Shown: positions 6,539 through 14,571, counted from the first letter of the stretch. The stretch is DNA of 21,898 bases from Pseudomonadota bacterium (GCA_021805275.1 JAJZFQ010000258.1:1-21898); one strand, 5' to 3'. Notes: generated by a model not told the origin, from the sequence alone. Translations and numbers: made by a program.

Positions 6539-7816
6539 GTGAATGCCAGTGACGAGAGCCTAATGACCTCATCGAACGCCACCGGGCGGCAGGAAGCGGC
6601 CCCCCGGCCGGTGCCCGAGCCCGTACGCGGCGCCTCGCTCGAGGGCCGGCTGCTCGCCAAGCTGCTCGCGCGGCTCGGCAATCCAGCGATCGAGTTCCGG
6701 CTCTGGAGCGGCGAGCGCATTGCGCCGGAGGGCTGCGAGCCGCTCAGCCAGGTGCGCATCCCGAGCCGCCGTGCGCTGCTGGCGATCCTCGCCGATCCGC
6801 AGGTGCGCTTCCCGGACGCCTACAGCGACGGCAGCATCAGCGTCGAGGGTGATCTGGTGCGGTTGCTGGAAGCGGTGTATTGCGCCAGCGCGCGCGCCCC
6901 GGCCCCCTCGGGGCTGGGGCGGTTGATGGCGAACGTGCGCCGCCCGCACGTGAACACCCTTTCCGGCTCGCGCGAGAACATCCACCATCACTACGACATC
7001 GGCAACCCGTTTTACTCGCTGTGGCTCGGGCAGACGATGGCCTACACGTGCGCCTATTACCCGACGGCCGATGCCACGCTCGATGCGGCGCAGGTGGCCA
7101 AGATGGACCACGTCTGCCGCAAGATGCGCCTGCGTCCCGGGGAGAGCGTGGTCGAGGCCGGCTGCGGCTGGGGCGCGCTCGCGCTGCACATGGCGCGCCA
7201 TTACGGTGTGCGCGTGCGCGCATTCAATATCTCGCGCGAGCAGGTGGCCTACGCCCGCGAGCGGGCCGAGCGCGAGGGGCTCGCCGGTCAGGTCGAGTAC
7301 GTGCAGGACGATTACCGCAACATCTGCGGCCGCTACGATGCGTTCGTCTCGGTGGGCATGCTCGAGCACGTCGGCGTCGAGCATTACGAGGGGCTCGGCG
7401 CGGTCATCACGCGCTCGCTTGGGGACAACGGCCGCGGACTGATCCACTCCATTGGGCGCAACTATCCGGCGCCGCTGCAGCCGTGGATCGAGAAGCGCAT
7501 TTTTCCGGGCGCCTATCCGCCGTCCCTCGGGCAGATGATGCGTATCTTCGAGCCCTGGGACCTCTCGATCCTCGACGTGGAGAATCTGCGCCTGCACTAC
7601 GCCCAGACGCTGCGTCACTGGCTCGAGCTGTACGAGGCCGCCAGCGGACGCATCGAGCAGATGTTCGATGCGAGGTTCGTGCGCATGTGGCGGATGTATC
7701 TGGCCGGCTCCATCGCCGGGTTTACCACCGGTACGCTGCAGCTGTTCCAGGTGGTCTTCGCGACCCGCCAGAACAACGACGTACCGATGACCCGCACCCA
7801 CCTGTACGCGAACTGA
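6539..7816 (+). CDS. Cyclopropane-fatty-acyl-phospholipid synthase family methyltransferase
   Basis: The 425-residue product belongs to the CFA synthase/mycolic acid methyltransferase family, which uses S-adenosylmethionine to add a methylene or methyl group at the double bond of phospholipid acyl chains at the inner membrane. Seen: an N-terminal lipid-binding region (about 30-130) with FPDAYSDGSISVEGDL; ENIHHHYDIGNPFYSLWLG (about 146-164); AYTCAYYP with the conserved Cys at 171; the SAM motif VVEAGCGWGALALHMA (204-219); SVGMLEHVG with the conserved Glu at 276; HSIGRNY; and the C-terminal LRLHYAQTLRHW. Length is normal. GTG at 6539 is chosen because AGGAGG lies 5 nt upstream; ATG at 6563 is possible but lacks such a site. 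The stop is 7 nt before the flavoprotein start, so the two are almost certainly co-translated. Whether the product is a cyclopropane or a methyl-branched chain cannot be told from sequence. Confidence 0.92.
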   Translation: MNASDESLMTSSNATGRQEAAPRPVPEPVRGASLEGRLLAKLLARLGNPAIEFRLWSGERIAPEGCEPLSQVRIPSRRALLAILADPQVRFPDAYSDGSISVEGDLVRLLEAVYCASARAPAPSGLGRLMANVRRPHVNTLSGSRENIHHHYDIGNPFYSLWLGQTMAYTCAYYPTADATLDAAQVAKMDHVCRKMRLRPGESVVEAGCGWGALALHMARHYGVRVRAFNISREQVAYARERAEREGLAGQVEYVQDDYRNICGRYDAFVSVGMLEHVGVEHYEGLGAVITRSLGDNGRGLIHSIGRNYPAPLQPWIEKRIFPGAYPPSLGQMMRIFEPWDLSILDVENLRLHYAQTLRHWLELYEAASGRIEQMFDARFVRMWRMYLAGSIAGFTTGTLQLFQVVFATRQNNDVPMTRTHLYAN

Positions 7817-7823
7817 GGCCTCG

Positions 7824-8816
7824 ATGCGCAGCTGCGAGGTGCTCATCGTCGGTGGCGGACCGGCTGGCTCGAGCGCGGCCTGGCGCTTGAAGCGCGCCGG
7901 CTGCGACGTGCTGGTGCTCGATGGGGCGAGCTTCCCGCGGCTGAAGCTGTGCGCCGGGTGGATCACGCCGGAGGTGGTGCGCGACCTCGAACTGGACATC
8001 GGGGCCTATCCGCACCGCTTCCTCACCTTCGAGCGCATGCACCTGCACGTCAAGGGGCTACACCTGCCCATCCGCTGCGTGCAGCACTCGATCCGCCGGG
8101 TGGAGTTCGATGCCTGGCTCCTCGGGCGCTCAGGGGCGCCCGTCGTTGAGCACACGGTGCGTGAGATCCGCGAGGAGGACGGCGGCTATGTGATCGACGG
8201 GGCGTTCCGCGCCCGCTACCTGATCGGTGCCGGCGGCACGCGCTGTCCGGTCTACCGCACGCTGTTCCGTGCGCTCAATCCGCGCGCCGCGGAGCTGCAG
8301 ACCGTGACCCTCGAGCACGAGATCGAGTACGACTGGCGCGATCCGGACTGCCACCTGTGGTTCTTCGAACACGGCCTGCCCGGGTATGCCTGGTATGTCC
8401 CGAAGCACAACGGCTGGCTCAACATCGGTATCGGTGGCATGGCCGAGCGCATCAAGCACTCCGGGCAGAGCATCCACGAGCACTGGGCGCGCCTGGTGCG
8501 CAAACTCGAGGGCGGCCTCGCCCGGGGCGCGCACTACGAGCCCACCGGCTACAGCTATTACCTGCGCGGCAACGTGGAGGTGGTGCACCGTGGCAATGCA
8601 TTCATCGCCGGGGATGCTGCGGGACTCGCTACGCGCGACATGGCCGAAGGGATCGGGCCGGCGGTGCGCAGCGGGCTCGCGGCGGCCGAGTCCATTCTAA
8701 CCGGCGCGCCGTACCGGCTGGAGGCGGTGACCGGCTCGAGCCTCGGCGGCGGCTGGCCGAGCCGGCTGTTCGATTGGGCGATGACCCGCGGGGCGGGCCG
8801 CCCCGCGGCGGCCTGA
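7824..8816 (+). CDS. FAD-dependent oxidoreductase, geranylgeranyl-reductase type
   Basis: The 330-residue product starts with the FAD dinucleotide-binding motif VLIVGGGPAGSSAAWRL (about 6-22) and LVLDGASFPRLKLCAGW, which aligns with the PRDKPCGG region of the geranylgeranyl reductase/tryptophan-halogenase-like group. Further on are GAGGTRCPV, GYAWYVPKHNGWLNIGIGG (the GYxWxFPK...NIGVG motif) and the second FAD motif AFIAGDAAGLATRDMAEGI (about 261-279). It is somewhat shorter than typical geranylgeranyl reductases (about 390), lacking most of the C-terminal helical part. Family members reduce isolated double bonds of prenyl chains or oxidise lipid and aromatic substrates. It follows the CFA-type methyltransferase by 7 bp, and the tGAGGcctcgATG start site overlaps that gene's stop, which indicates translational coupling and suggests a shared lipid substrate (inference). 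Confidence 0.85.
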   Translation: MRSCEVLIVGGGPAGSSAAWRLKRAGCDVLVLDGASFPRLKLCAGWITPEVVRDLELDIGAYPHRFLTFERMHLHVKGLHLPIRCVQHSIRRVEFDAWLLGRSGAPVVEHTVREIREEDGGYVIDGAFRARYLIGAGGTRCPVYRTLFRALNPRAAELQTVTLEHEIEYDWRDPDCHLWFFEHGLPGYAWYVPKHNGWLNIGIGGMAERIKHSGQSIHEHWARLVRKLEGGLARGAHYEPTGYSYYLRGNVEVVHRGNAFIAGDAAGLATRDMAEGIGPAVRSGLAAAESILTGAPYRLEAVTGSSLGGGWPSRLFDWAMTRGAGRPAAA

Positions 8817-8834
8817 GCCACCCGTCGGCGGCAC

Positions 8835-8873
8835 GCGCGCCGCTGCGATGCGCGCCGCTGCGATGCGCGCCGC
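8835..8873. repeat. 15-bp tandem repeat, about 2.6 copies
   Basis: The unit GCGCGCCGCTGCGAT occurs at 8835-8849 and 8850-8864, followed by the first nine bases again at 8865-8873. It lies in the 104-bp gap between the flavoprotein and the YciI-like gene. The copies are identical, so they arose recently by slippage or duplication; no function is evident. Confidence 0.8.
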
Positions 8874-8920
8874 GTGAACGCGCCGTGGTGTGCTCACTGT
8901 CGGACTCGAAGGACACCCCC

Positions 8921-9286
8921 ATGACCGAGACCCACACCTATCTCGCCGTTTTCACCGCCAGCCGCACCAGCGCACGCCGAATCGCGTGGGAGGCGCTGAG
9001 CGAAACCGAGCGTCGTGCCCGCGAGCAGGCCGGCATCGCCGCCTGGCACGCCTGGGTCGAGCGCCACCGCGAGGCGATCGTGACGCTGGGCGGACCGCTC
9101 GGCCGCACCAAACGCATCGCGCCGGAAGGAACCCGCGACATCAGCAACGAGCTGTCGGCATTCACCGTGGTGCGGGCGGCCTCGCATGAGGCGGCGGCGC
9201 GGTTGTTCGAACAGCACCCGCACTTCGCCAACTTTCCGGGCGATGCCGTCGAGGTGATGGCGGTTCTTGCGATTCCCGGCGCCTGA
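8921..9286 (+). CDS. YciI/YCII-like small protein, hypothetical
   Basis: The 121-residue cytoplasmic product resembles the YCII/DGPF group of dimeric alpha-beta barrel proteins: an opening beta strand (THTYLAVFTA), a helical arm, GGPLGRTKRI in the middle, a second strand (ELSAFTVVRA), then SHEAAARLFEQHPHFANFPG, which matches the usual family pattern of helix plus HPH motif, and a last strand (AVEVMAVLAI). Family members include small enzymes that act on unstable or reactive metabolites, but most are uncharacterised and I cannot assign a substrate. ATG 8921 is supported by AAGGA 8 nt upstream. The gene lies 104 bp after the flavoprotein gene with no clear terminator between them and may be the last gene of that operon. 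Confidence 0.7.
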   Translation: MTETHTYLAVFTASRTSARRIAWEALSETERRAREQAGIAAWHAWVERHREAIVTLGGPLGRTKRIAPEGTRDISNELSAFTVVRAASHEAAARLFEQHPHFANFPGDAVEVMAVLAIPGA

Positions 9287-9305
9287 GCGAGCCCGATCGC
9301 ACGCG

Positions 9306-9311
9306 TATACT
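9306..9311 (+). promoter_or_regulatory. Candidate -10 box for dcp
   Basis: TATACT (five of six bases of TATAAT) stands in the 68-bp gap between the YciI-like gene and dcp, 43 bp before the chosen start. No convincing -35 is present at 16-18 bp. It suggests that dcp is transcribed separately from the upstream genes. Confidence 0.3.
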
Positions 9312-9354
9312 CGGGGGGTTGCGCGCATCGCCTGAACCGATGAGGAGCGAGACC

Positions 9355-11481
9355 ATGAGGGGGATGTTTCGAGCCGCCCTGTCGTGCGCGGTGGCGTGCG
9401 CCTGGACGCTCGGCGCGGCGGCCCATGCCGCCGGCAATCCGTTCGCCGAGGCCAGTCCGCTGCCGTTCCATGCGCCCGAGTTCAACCGCATCCACGATGC
9501 GGACTTCCAGCCGGCGATCGAGGCGGGGATCCGCCGCGAGCGCACCGAGATCGAGCGCATCGCCGCCGATCCTGCGCCGCCGACCTTCCAGAACACCCTG
9601 GTCGCCCTCGAGCGCTCGGGCCGGATGCTGAATCGCGTTCTCGGCGTGTTCAACGCGCTCACCTCGGCCGACACCGATCCGAGGCTGCAGAAGGTGCAGG
9701 CCGAGCAGGCCGCGCCGCTCGCCGCGCTCAACGATGCGCTGTACCTGAATGGGCGGCTGTTCGCACGCCTCAAGGCGGTGTACGCACAGCGCGCCGCGCT
9801 GAAGTCCATGCCGGAGGCCGAGGCGCTGCTGCGTCTCTATTACCGCGGCTTCGTGATGAACGGTGCGCTGCTCGATGCCCCCGCCAAGCAGCGTCTCGCC
9901 GCGCTGAATGAGCGCCTGGCGCAGCTGACCACGCAATTTCAGCAGCAACTGCTCGCGGCGACCAACGCCGGGGCGCTCGTCCTCACGCACAAGCGCGAGC
10001 TCGCTGGCCTCACCCCGGGGATGATTGCCGCCGCGGCCCACGCTGCCAGCGAGCGCGGCCTCGCCGGCAAGTGGGTGATCGCCCTGCAGAGCACCACCCA
10101 GCAGCCGGCGCTCGCCTACCTCTCGGACCGCTCGGTGCGCCATGCGCTCTTCGAGCACTCCTGGACGCGCACCGAGCACGGTGGACCGGACGATACCCGC
10201 GCGACCATCGAGGAGCTCGCGCGGCTGCGGGCCGAGAAGGCCCACCTGCTCGGCTACCCGGACTTCGCCGCCTACCGGCTGCAGAGCCAGATGGCGCACG
10301 ATCCGGCCGCCGTCGAGCGTTTCCTCGGCAAGCTGGTGCCCCCGACCGTGGTAGCGGTCCGGCGCGAGGCGACCATCCTGCAGGGGCAGATCGGGCGCGA
10401 CGGCGGGCATTACCGGCTGCGACCGTGGGACTGGCAGTACGAGGTCAACCGTGCCAAAGCGGTGCGCTACCACCTGAGCGATGCCGAGGTGCGTCCCTAC
10501 CTGGTGCTCAACAACGTCATCGAGCACGGCTTGTTCTACCTGGCGCACCGCTTGTACGGCCTGACGTTCAAGGCGCGTACGGATCTGCCCGTCTATCAGA
10601 AGGACGTACGGGTGTACGAGGCGTATGACGTCACCGGCAAGCCACTCGGCCTGATCTACTTCGATTATTTCCGCCGCGCCAATAAGTCCGGCGGCGCTTG
10701 GATGGACAACTTCGTCGTGCAGTCGACGCTGCTCGGCCATCTGCCGGTGGTCTACAACGTGGCGAACTTCACCCCGCCGGCCCCCGGTGAGCCGGCGCTG
10801 ATCAGCGTCGGTGACGTGGTGACGATGTTCCACGAGTTCGGCCACGCCCTGAATAGCCTGCTCGCCGATGAGCTCTACCCGAGCCTCTCGGGCACGAACA
10901 CGGCGCGGGATTTCGTGGAGTTTCCCTCGCAGTTCGACCAGCGCTGGGCGTTGTACCCGGCGGTGATGCGCCATTACGCGCTCAATGAGCGCACCGGCAA
11001 GCCCATACCGAAGGGGCTGATGGATAAGATCCTGCGTGCGCGCAATTTCAATGCCGGCTACAAGGTCGGCGAGGAGCTCGCCGCAGCCGAACTGGACATG
11101 CAGTGGCACACGCTGCCGGCGAGCGCCCCGCTGCAAAACGCCGACACCTTCGAGCAGACGGCGCTCGAACGCACCGGCATGGCGCTCGCGGACGTGCCTC
11201 CGCGTTATCGCTCGAGCTTCTTCCCGCACATCTGGGGCGGGGGATATGCGGCCGGCTACTACTCGTACCTGTGGACCGAGATGCTCGCCGATGACGCCTA
11301 CGACTGGTTCCTGCGCCACGGCGGACCGACACGCGCCAACGGGCAGCGCTTCCGCGAGCGGATCCTCTCGCGCGGCCACACCGAGGGGTACTGGAAGATG
11401 TTTCGCAGCTTCTACGGCGATAACCCGCGAATCGGTCCGTTGCTGCGCTACCATGGCTTCACTGGGCCCGGTGCACACTGA
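9355..11481 (+). CDS. dcp: Exported M3-family peptidyl-dipeptidase Dcp
   Basis: The 708-residue product is a zinc metallopeptidase of the M3 family (thimet oligopeptidase/Dcp group), which removes C-terminal dipeptides from peptides. Seen: the zinc motif MFHEFGHALNSL with H493, E494 and H497, and the third ligand Glu522 in ARDFVEFPSQFDQRW, at the family's usual 29-residue distance. Other family marks are LIYFDYFRRANKSGGAW, FPHIWGGGYAAGYYSYLW (substrate-binding Gly/Tyr-rich loop) and the C-terminal RERILSRG. A signal peptide (MRGMFRAALSCAVACAWTLG, cut near AHA) points to the periplasm, where it would process peptides for uptake; many Xanthomonadales-type Dcp proteins also carry one. ATG 9355 is preferred to in-frame starts at 9319 and 9340 because GAGGAG lies 8 nt upstream and the signal peptide begins there. 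Confidence 0.92.
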   Translation: MRGMFRAALSCAVACAWTLGAAAHAAGNPFAEASPLPFHAPEFNRIHDADFQPAIEAGIRRERTEIERIAADPAPPTFQNTLVALERSGRMLNRVLGVFNALTSADTDPRLQKVQAEQAAPLAALNDALYLNGRLFARLKAVYAQRAALKSMPEAEALLRLYYRGFVMNGALLDAPAKQRLAALNERLAQLTTQFQQQLLAATNAGALVLTHKRELAGLTPGMIAAAAHAASERGLAGKWVIALQSTTQQPALAYLSDRSVRHALFEHSWTRTEHGGPDDTRATIEELARLRAEKAHLLGYPDFAAYRLQSQMAHDPAAVERFLGKLVPPTVVAVRREATILQGQIGRDGGHYRLRPWDWQYEVNRAKAVRYHLSDAEVRPYLVLNNVIEHGLFYLAHRLYGLTFKARTDLPVYQKDVRVYEAYDVTGKPLGLIYFDYFRRANKSGGAWMDNFVVQSTLLGHLPVVYNVANFTPPAPGEPALISVGDVVTMFHEFGHALNSLLADELYPSLSGTNTARDFVEFPSQFDQRWALYPAVMRHYALNERTGKPIPKGLMDKILRARNFNAGYKVGEELAAAELDMQWHTLPASAPLQNADTFEQTALERTGMALADVPPRYRSSFFPHIWGGGYAAGYYSYLWTEMLADDAYDWFLRHGGPTRANGQRFRERILSRGHTEGYWKMFRSFYGDNPRIGPLLRYHGFTGPGAH

Positions 11482-11491
11482 AGGGGACCCG

Positions 11492-11516
11492 GCGGCCGGC
11501 CAATTGTCGCGGCCGC
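11492..11516 (+). terminator. Hairpin after dcp
   Basis: GCGGCCG (11492-11498) pairs with CGGCCGC (11510-11516) over an 11-nt loop, 10 bp after the dcp stop. No U-tract follows. Modest evidence for a terminator. Confidence 0.3.
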
Positions 11517-11627
11517 GCAACGGGTGAGAGTGGGCCAGCACGGTTTGCGATGTTGCCTGGTCCAGGACTACCCACAATCGGTGAGGAAGCGTATTCTTCG
11601 TGCCACAGCGACTCGCAAACGAACGAT

Positions 11628-11636
11628 TGTTTTAAT
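11628..11636 (+). promoter_or_regulatory. Candidate extended -10 promoter for the hydrolase-OmpW pair
   Basis: TGTTTTAAT fits the extended -10 form TGn-TATAAT with five of six core bases. It lies in the most AT-rich patch of the gap (about 11615-11641), 29 bp before the start codon at 11666. No clear -35 is seen, which is acceptable for an extended -10 promoter. The 5' leader would be short. Confidence 0.4.
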
Positions 11637-11665
11637 TTATCTGGGGCGAGTTCGGGGAGGGGGGC

Positions 11666-13246
11666 ATGCTGACGAAGAACGGGAGTCTTTGCTGTGCGCT
11701 GCTGGCCACACTCGCACTGGCGGGTTGCGGGGGCACGAACAGCTCGACGGCGACGATGTCCAAGAGCACCGCGCGCGGGACGCTGGCGGTCGATCCGCCG
11801 CTGCGGGTGGCCTCGCTCAGCGCCTCGGCCTTTGCCACGGAACTCGGCGCCACCACCTCCGGTGCGCAGCTGCTGCAGCTGGCGGGCACGCCGGCCTGTG
11901 GGGTGGACTTCTACTACCTCAAGTACTGGACGGTCGATCCGACCGGCAAGCCGACCGAGGTCTCCGGCGCGCTGATGATGCCGACCGGCAGCGCCGCGCA
12001 GTGCTCCGGGGCGCGGCCGATCGTACTGTACGCGCACGGCACGACCACCGATCAGACCTACAACATCGCCGACATCAGCGATACCAGCAACTCGGCCAAT
12101 ACCGAGTCGGCGATGATCGCCGCGGTGTTCGCCGCGCAGGGCTACATCGTGGTGGCACCGAACTACGAAGGCTACGACATCTCCAACCTCGGCTATCACC
12201 CCTATGTCAACGGGGCGGTGAACGCCGATGACATGATGGATGCGCTCACTGCGGCGCGTGCGGCGCTGCCGTACAGCTTCACGCCGAACACCACCGACAG
12301 CGGCGCGCTCTACGTCACCGGCTACTCCGAAGGCGGCTACGTGGCCATGGCCACCGTCAAGGCGTTGCAGGCCGCCGGGGACACGGTGACCGCCTCGGCG
12401 CCGGCCTCCGGGCCGTACGCACTCGAAGCGTTCGGTGACAGCATCTTCTTCGGTCAGGTGGACATCGGCTCGACGGTGTTCGCGCCGCTGGTGACGACGA
12501 GCTATCAGCAGGCCTACGGCAACGTCTATCAGCAGACTTCCGACGTGTACTCCTCGACGTACGCGAGCGGAATTGACACGCTGCTGCCTTCGGCGACCCC
12601 TCTGACGACTCTGTTCCAGGACGGCAAGTTGCCGGAGGCGGCGCTGTTCGACAGCACCACCCCGGTGACCGGGACGGCGCTCGATCAGCTGCTGGCGGTG
12701 CCGACCAGCCCGCCGTACAGCGCCTCGCAGGCGGCGCTGTTCGACGCGGGCTTCGGCAACCCCTCGTTGATCACCAATAGCTACCGCGTGGACTACGCGT
12801 CCGACGCCTATGCCCACCCCGATCAGGCGACGATGACGCTGCTGGGGGGCGGCACGCTGAGCGCGAGCGACGTGGCGCTAGCGGCCGCACCGGCGGTCGG
12901 GCTGCGCCAGGACTTCAAGCTCAACGACATGCGCAACGGCGGCTGGACGCCGCACGAGCCGATGCTGATGTGCGGCGGGGATCAGGACCCGACGGTGTTC
13001 TTCGAGGTCAACACCGGAGTGATGGCTGCCGAGTGGAGTTCGCTCGTCTCCGCAGGATTCGTGCAGGTGCTCGACCTGAGCGGCTCCCCGGGTGGCCCGT
13101 TCGCGCCCCTGCAGAGCGCCTTCCAGGGCACCTACCAGGCGCTGGTGAGCGCAGAGGGCGCCAGTACCGCGATCCAGTCGTATCACGCCACCGAGGCGCC
13201 ATTTTGTATGGTCGCGGCGCGTGACTTCTTCGCGAACGTTCCGTAG
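11666..13246 (+). CDS. Lipoprotein alpha/beta hydrolase, secretory-lipase-like
   Basis: The 526-residue product begins with a lipoprotein signal (LLATLALAGCGG, lipobox LAGC, Cys21), so it should be anchored in the membrane facing the periplasm or cell surface. The body is an alpha/beta hydrolase: IVLYAHGTTT (oxyanion strand), GYIVVAPNYEGYD, the nucleophile elbow VTGYSEGGYVAMA (Ser near 228), a late Asp candidate in MCGGDQDPTVFF and a C-terminal His candidate in SYHATEAPFC. This order resembles secretory lipase-type enzymes, which cleave esters. The insert between the elbow and the Asp (about 240-430, rich in Ser, Thr and Ala) could form a lid. ATG 11666 follows GGGGAGG. The OmpW-type gene starts 21 bp after its stop, suggesting that products or substrates pass through the outer membrane. 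Substrate not known. Confidence 0.8.
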   Translation: MLTKNGSLCCALLATLALAGCGGTNSSTATMSKSTARGTLAVDPPLRVASLSASAFATELGATTSGAQLLQLAGTPACGVDFYYLKYWTVDPTGKPTEVSGALMMPTGSAAQCSGARPIVLYAHGTTTDQTYNIADISDTSNSANTESAMIAAVFAAQGYIVVAPNYEGYDISNLGYHPYVNGAVNADDMMDALTAARAALPYSFTPNTTDSGALYVTGYSEGGYVAMATVKALQAAGDTVTASAPASGPYALEAFGDSIFFGQVDIGSTVFAPLVTTSYQQAYGNVYQQTSDVYSSTYASGIDTLLPSATPLTTLFQDGKLPEAALFDSTTPVTGTALDQLLAVPTSPPYSASQAALFDAGFGNPSLITNSYRVDYASDAYAHPDQATMTLLGGGTLSASDVALAAAPAVGLRQDFKLNDMRNGGWTPHEPMLMCGGDQDPTVFFEVNTGVMAAEWSSLVSAGFVQVLDLSGSPGGPFAPLQSAFQGTYQALVSAEGASTAIQSYHATEAPFCMVAARDFFANVP

Positions 13247-13267
13247 GCCCTGACACGAGAGACGACC

Positions 13268-13969
13268 ATGCAACACAAGATCGCAACCCTTGCGCTCGGC
13301 ACCGCTCTCGCGCTCGCCATGGCCAGCGGCGCGCGCGCTGACAATGCCACCCCGAATGACATCCGCATCGGGGCGTACTTCGTGCACTTCGATAGCACCG
13401 CCAGCGACATCACCGGCCCCTACGTCGTGCCCGGGTTGAACACCAGCATCGACAACACCACGACGTTGTACTTGGGCTACGTGCGCAGGCTCTCGCGGCA
13501 CTTCGCCGTGGAGTTCGCCTTTGGCTGGCCGCCGGTAACGCATGCCACGGCCCGCGGACCGGCGACGGTGGGCTCGGTGCCGTTCAACGGCAAGACGATC
13601 GCCACGGTCCGCTGGCTTTCCCCGACGGTGCTGTTCGAATATGACTTCTTCAGCCCCTCGGCGCGCTGGCGCCCGTTCGTCGGCGTCGGGGTGAACTACA
13701 CGAACTTCTACGACCGGCAGGTCACCCCGGCCGGAGATGCGGTGAGCGGGGGACCGACCTCGCTCTCCCAGCCGTCCTCGATCGGCCCGGCGGTCACGGC
13801 GGGCTTCAGATACAACCTCAACCGGCGCTGGCACATCGTGGCGTCCTACTCGGTGGCCCAGGTGAATAGCAGCCTCACCACCGACACGGCCGGGGTGTAC
13901 CGCAGCTCGCACGTGCATTTCTGGCCCAACGCGCTGGTGCTGTCGGTCGGCTACGCTTTCGGACTGTAA
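13268..13969 (+). CDS. OmpW-family outer membrane beta-barrel protein
   Basis: The 233-residue product has a signal peptide (cut near SGARA-DN) and the features of OmpW, an eight-stranded outer membrane barrel whose narrow hydrophobic channel is thought to pass small hydrophobic compounds. Seen: NDIRIGAYFVHFDS at the start of the barrel, DNTTTLYLGYVRRLSRHFAVEF (strand 2-3 region), LSPTVLFEYDFF, RWRPFVGVGVNYTNFY (the family's PYVGAGVNYT motif), an extracellular loop with SLSQPSSIGPAVTAGFRYNL, and a final strand ending VGYAFGL. The last residue is Leu rather than the usual Phe, which is slightly atypical for barrel assembly. The Shine-Dalgarno site is weak (GAGAG, 6 nt), consistent with coupling to the upstream lipoprotein hydrolase 21 bp away. 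Confidence 0.9.
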   Translation: MQHKIATLALGTALALAMASGARADNATPNDIRIGAYFVHFDSTASDITGPYVVPGLNTSIDNTTTLYLGYVRRLSRHFAVEFAFGWPPVTHATARGPATVGSVPFNGKTIATVRWLSPTVLFEYDFFSPSARWRPFVGVGVNYTNFYDRQVTPAGDAVSGGPTSLSQPSSIGPAVTAGFRYNLNRRWHIVASYSVAQVNSSLTTDTAGVYRSSHVHFWPNALVLSVGYAFGL

Positions 13970-13982
13970 TCGGGAACTCCCG

Positions 13983-14014
13983 CCGCCGCGCCGGGTCTTA
14001 TTCGGGCGCGGCGG
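13983..14014 (+). terminator. GC-rich hairpin after the OmpW gene
   Basis: CCGCCGCGCC (13983-13992) pairs perfectly with GGCGCGGCGG (14005-14014) across a 12-nt loop containing TCTTATT, 13 bp after the stop codon. No U-run follows. The placement makes it a likely terminator of the hydrolase-OmpW unit. Confidence 0.5.
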
Positions 14015-14110
14015 GCCGGGCAACCTCGAGGAGCGTCGGCAGGACGCACGGCGCGCTCGGCTCGCCGCTCAGGGACGAGCGACCGCTCGCCGCGCAGCTG
14101 ACGAATGGCA

Positions 14111-14116
14111 TACAAT
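14111..14116 (+). promoter_or_regulatory. Candidate -10 box for the DUF2946-TonB receptor unit
   Basis: TACAAT (five of six bases) lies 84 bp before the GTG at 14200. Immediately downstream, CCGCGGC (14121-14127) and GCCGCGG (14135-14141) can form a hairpin in the leader. No -35 is visible. The leader hairpin could influence expression, but nothing identifies a known riboswitch. Confidence 0.3.
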
Positions 14117-14199
14117 CACCCCGCGGCCGCCCGGGCCGCGGCGTTGGGTACCCGGTGGGCAGAGCAACCTGCACGCAAGAGCGGGGCGGCCAGGGGCGA

Positions 14200-14571
14200 G
14201 TGACGCCGCGGCGGACCGTGCCCGTCTGGATCGGCTGGCTGGCGCTCGCCACCTTCGGACTGCGCGCGCTCGTACCGCTCGGCTTCGATCTCAGCACCCA
14301 CACGCTGTCGATCGTGCTCTGCCACGAGGGCTTGCCGAGCGCGTTGTTCGGCCAGGGGGCGGGCCATGGCGCCAGGGGCGGTGCCGGCTCGGGCTCCTCG
14401 TCCCACTGTCTGTTCTGCAGCAGCACCTCGCCCGCACCGGCCTATCGGCTGGCCGGCCTCACCCACCGCGCCCCGTTCACCGTGGCGCTCGTGCCGCACG
14501 AGTCGCCGACCCCGGCACTGATTCGCTGCGCGCACGTTCCCCAGGCTCGCGCTCCGCCCGCATCCGTCTGA
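14200..14571 (+). CDS. DUF2946-like small membrane protein
   Basis: The 123-residue product has one N-terminal hydrophobic segment (VPVWIGWLALATFGLRALVPLGF) and then a Cys/His-bearing soluble part: IVLCHEG, a Gly/His stretch (GAGHGARGG), SSHCLFCSSTSPAP and HRAPF. The single helix followed by C-H-E-G and HCxFC is the layout of DUF2946 proteins, which have no proven role but often sit beside TonB-dependent receptors or metal-related genes. GTG at 14200 is chosen because AGGGG lies just upstream and the helix begins soon after; a GTG at 14155 is in frame but lacks a ribosome site. The Cys and His residues could bind a metal in the periplasm (inference). A TonB-dependent receptor gene follows after 111 bp. 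Confidence 0.7.
   Translation: MTPRRTVPVWIGWLALATFGLRALVPLGFDLSTHTLSIVLCHEGLPSALFGQGAGHGARGGAGSGSSSHCLFCSSTSPAPAYRLAGLTHRAPFTVALVPHESPTPALIRCAHVPQARAPPASV

Noticed and set aside
6569..7999. Open minus-strand frame opposite the methyltransferase and flavoprotein genes
   Set aside because: Mirror frame of clearly coding DNA; no recognisable protein features.
8938..11577. Open frame of about 880 codons on the minus strand, opposite the YciI-like and dcp genes
   Set aside because: It spans two genes and the gap between them on the other strand, and has no motif or signal of its own; it is explained by codon bias of dcp.
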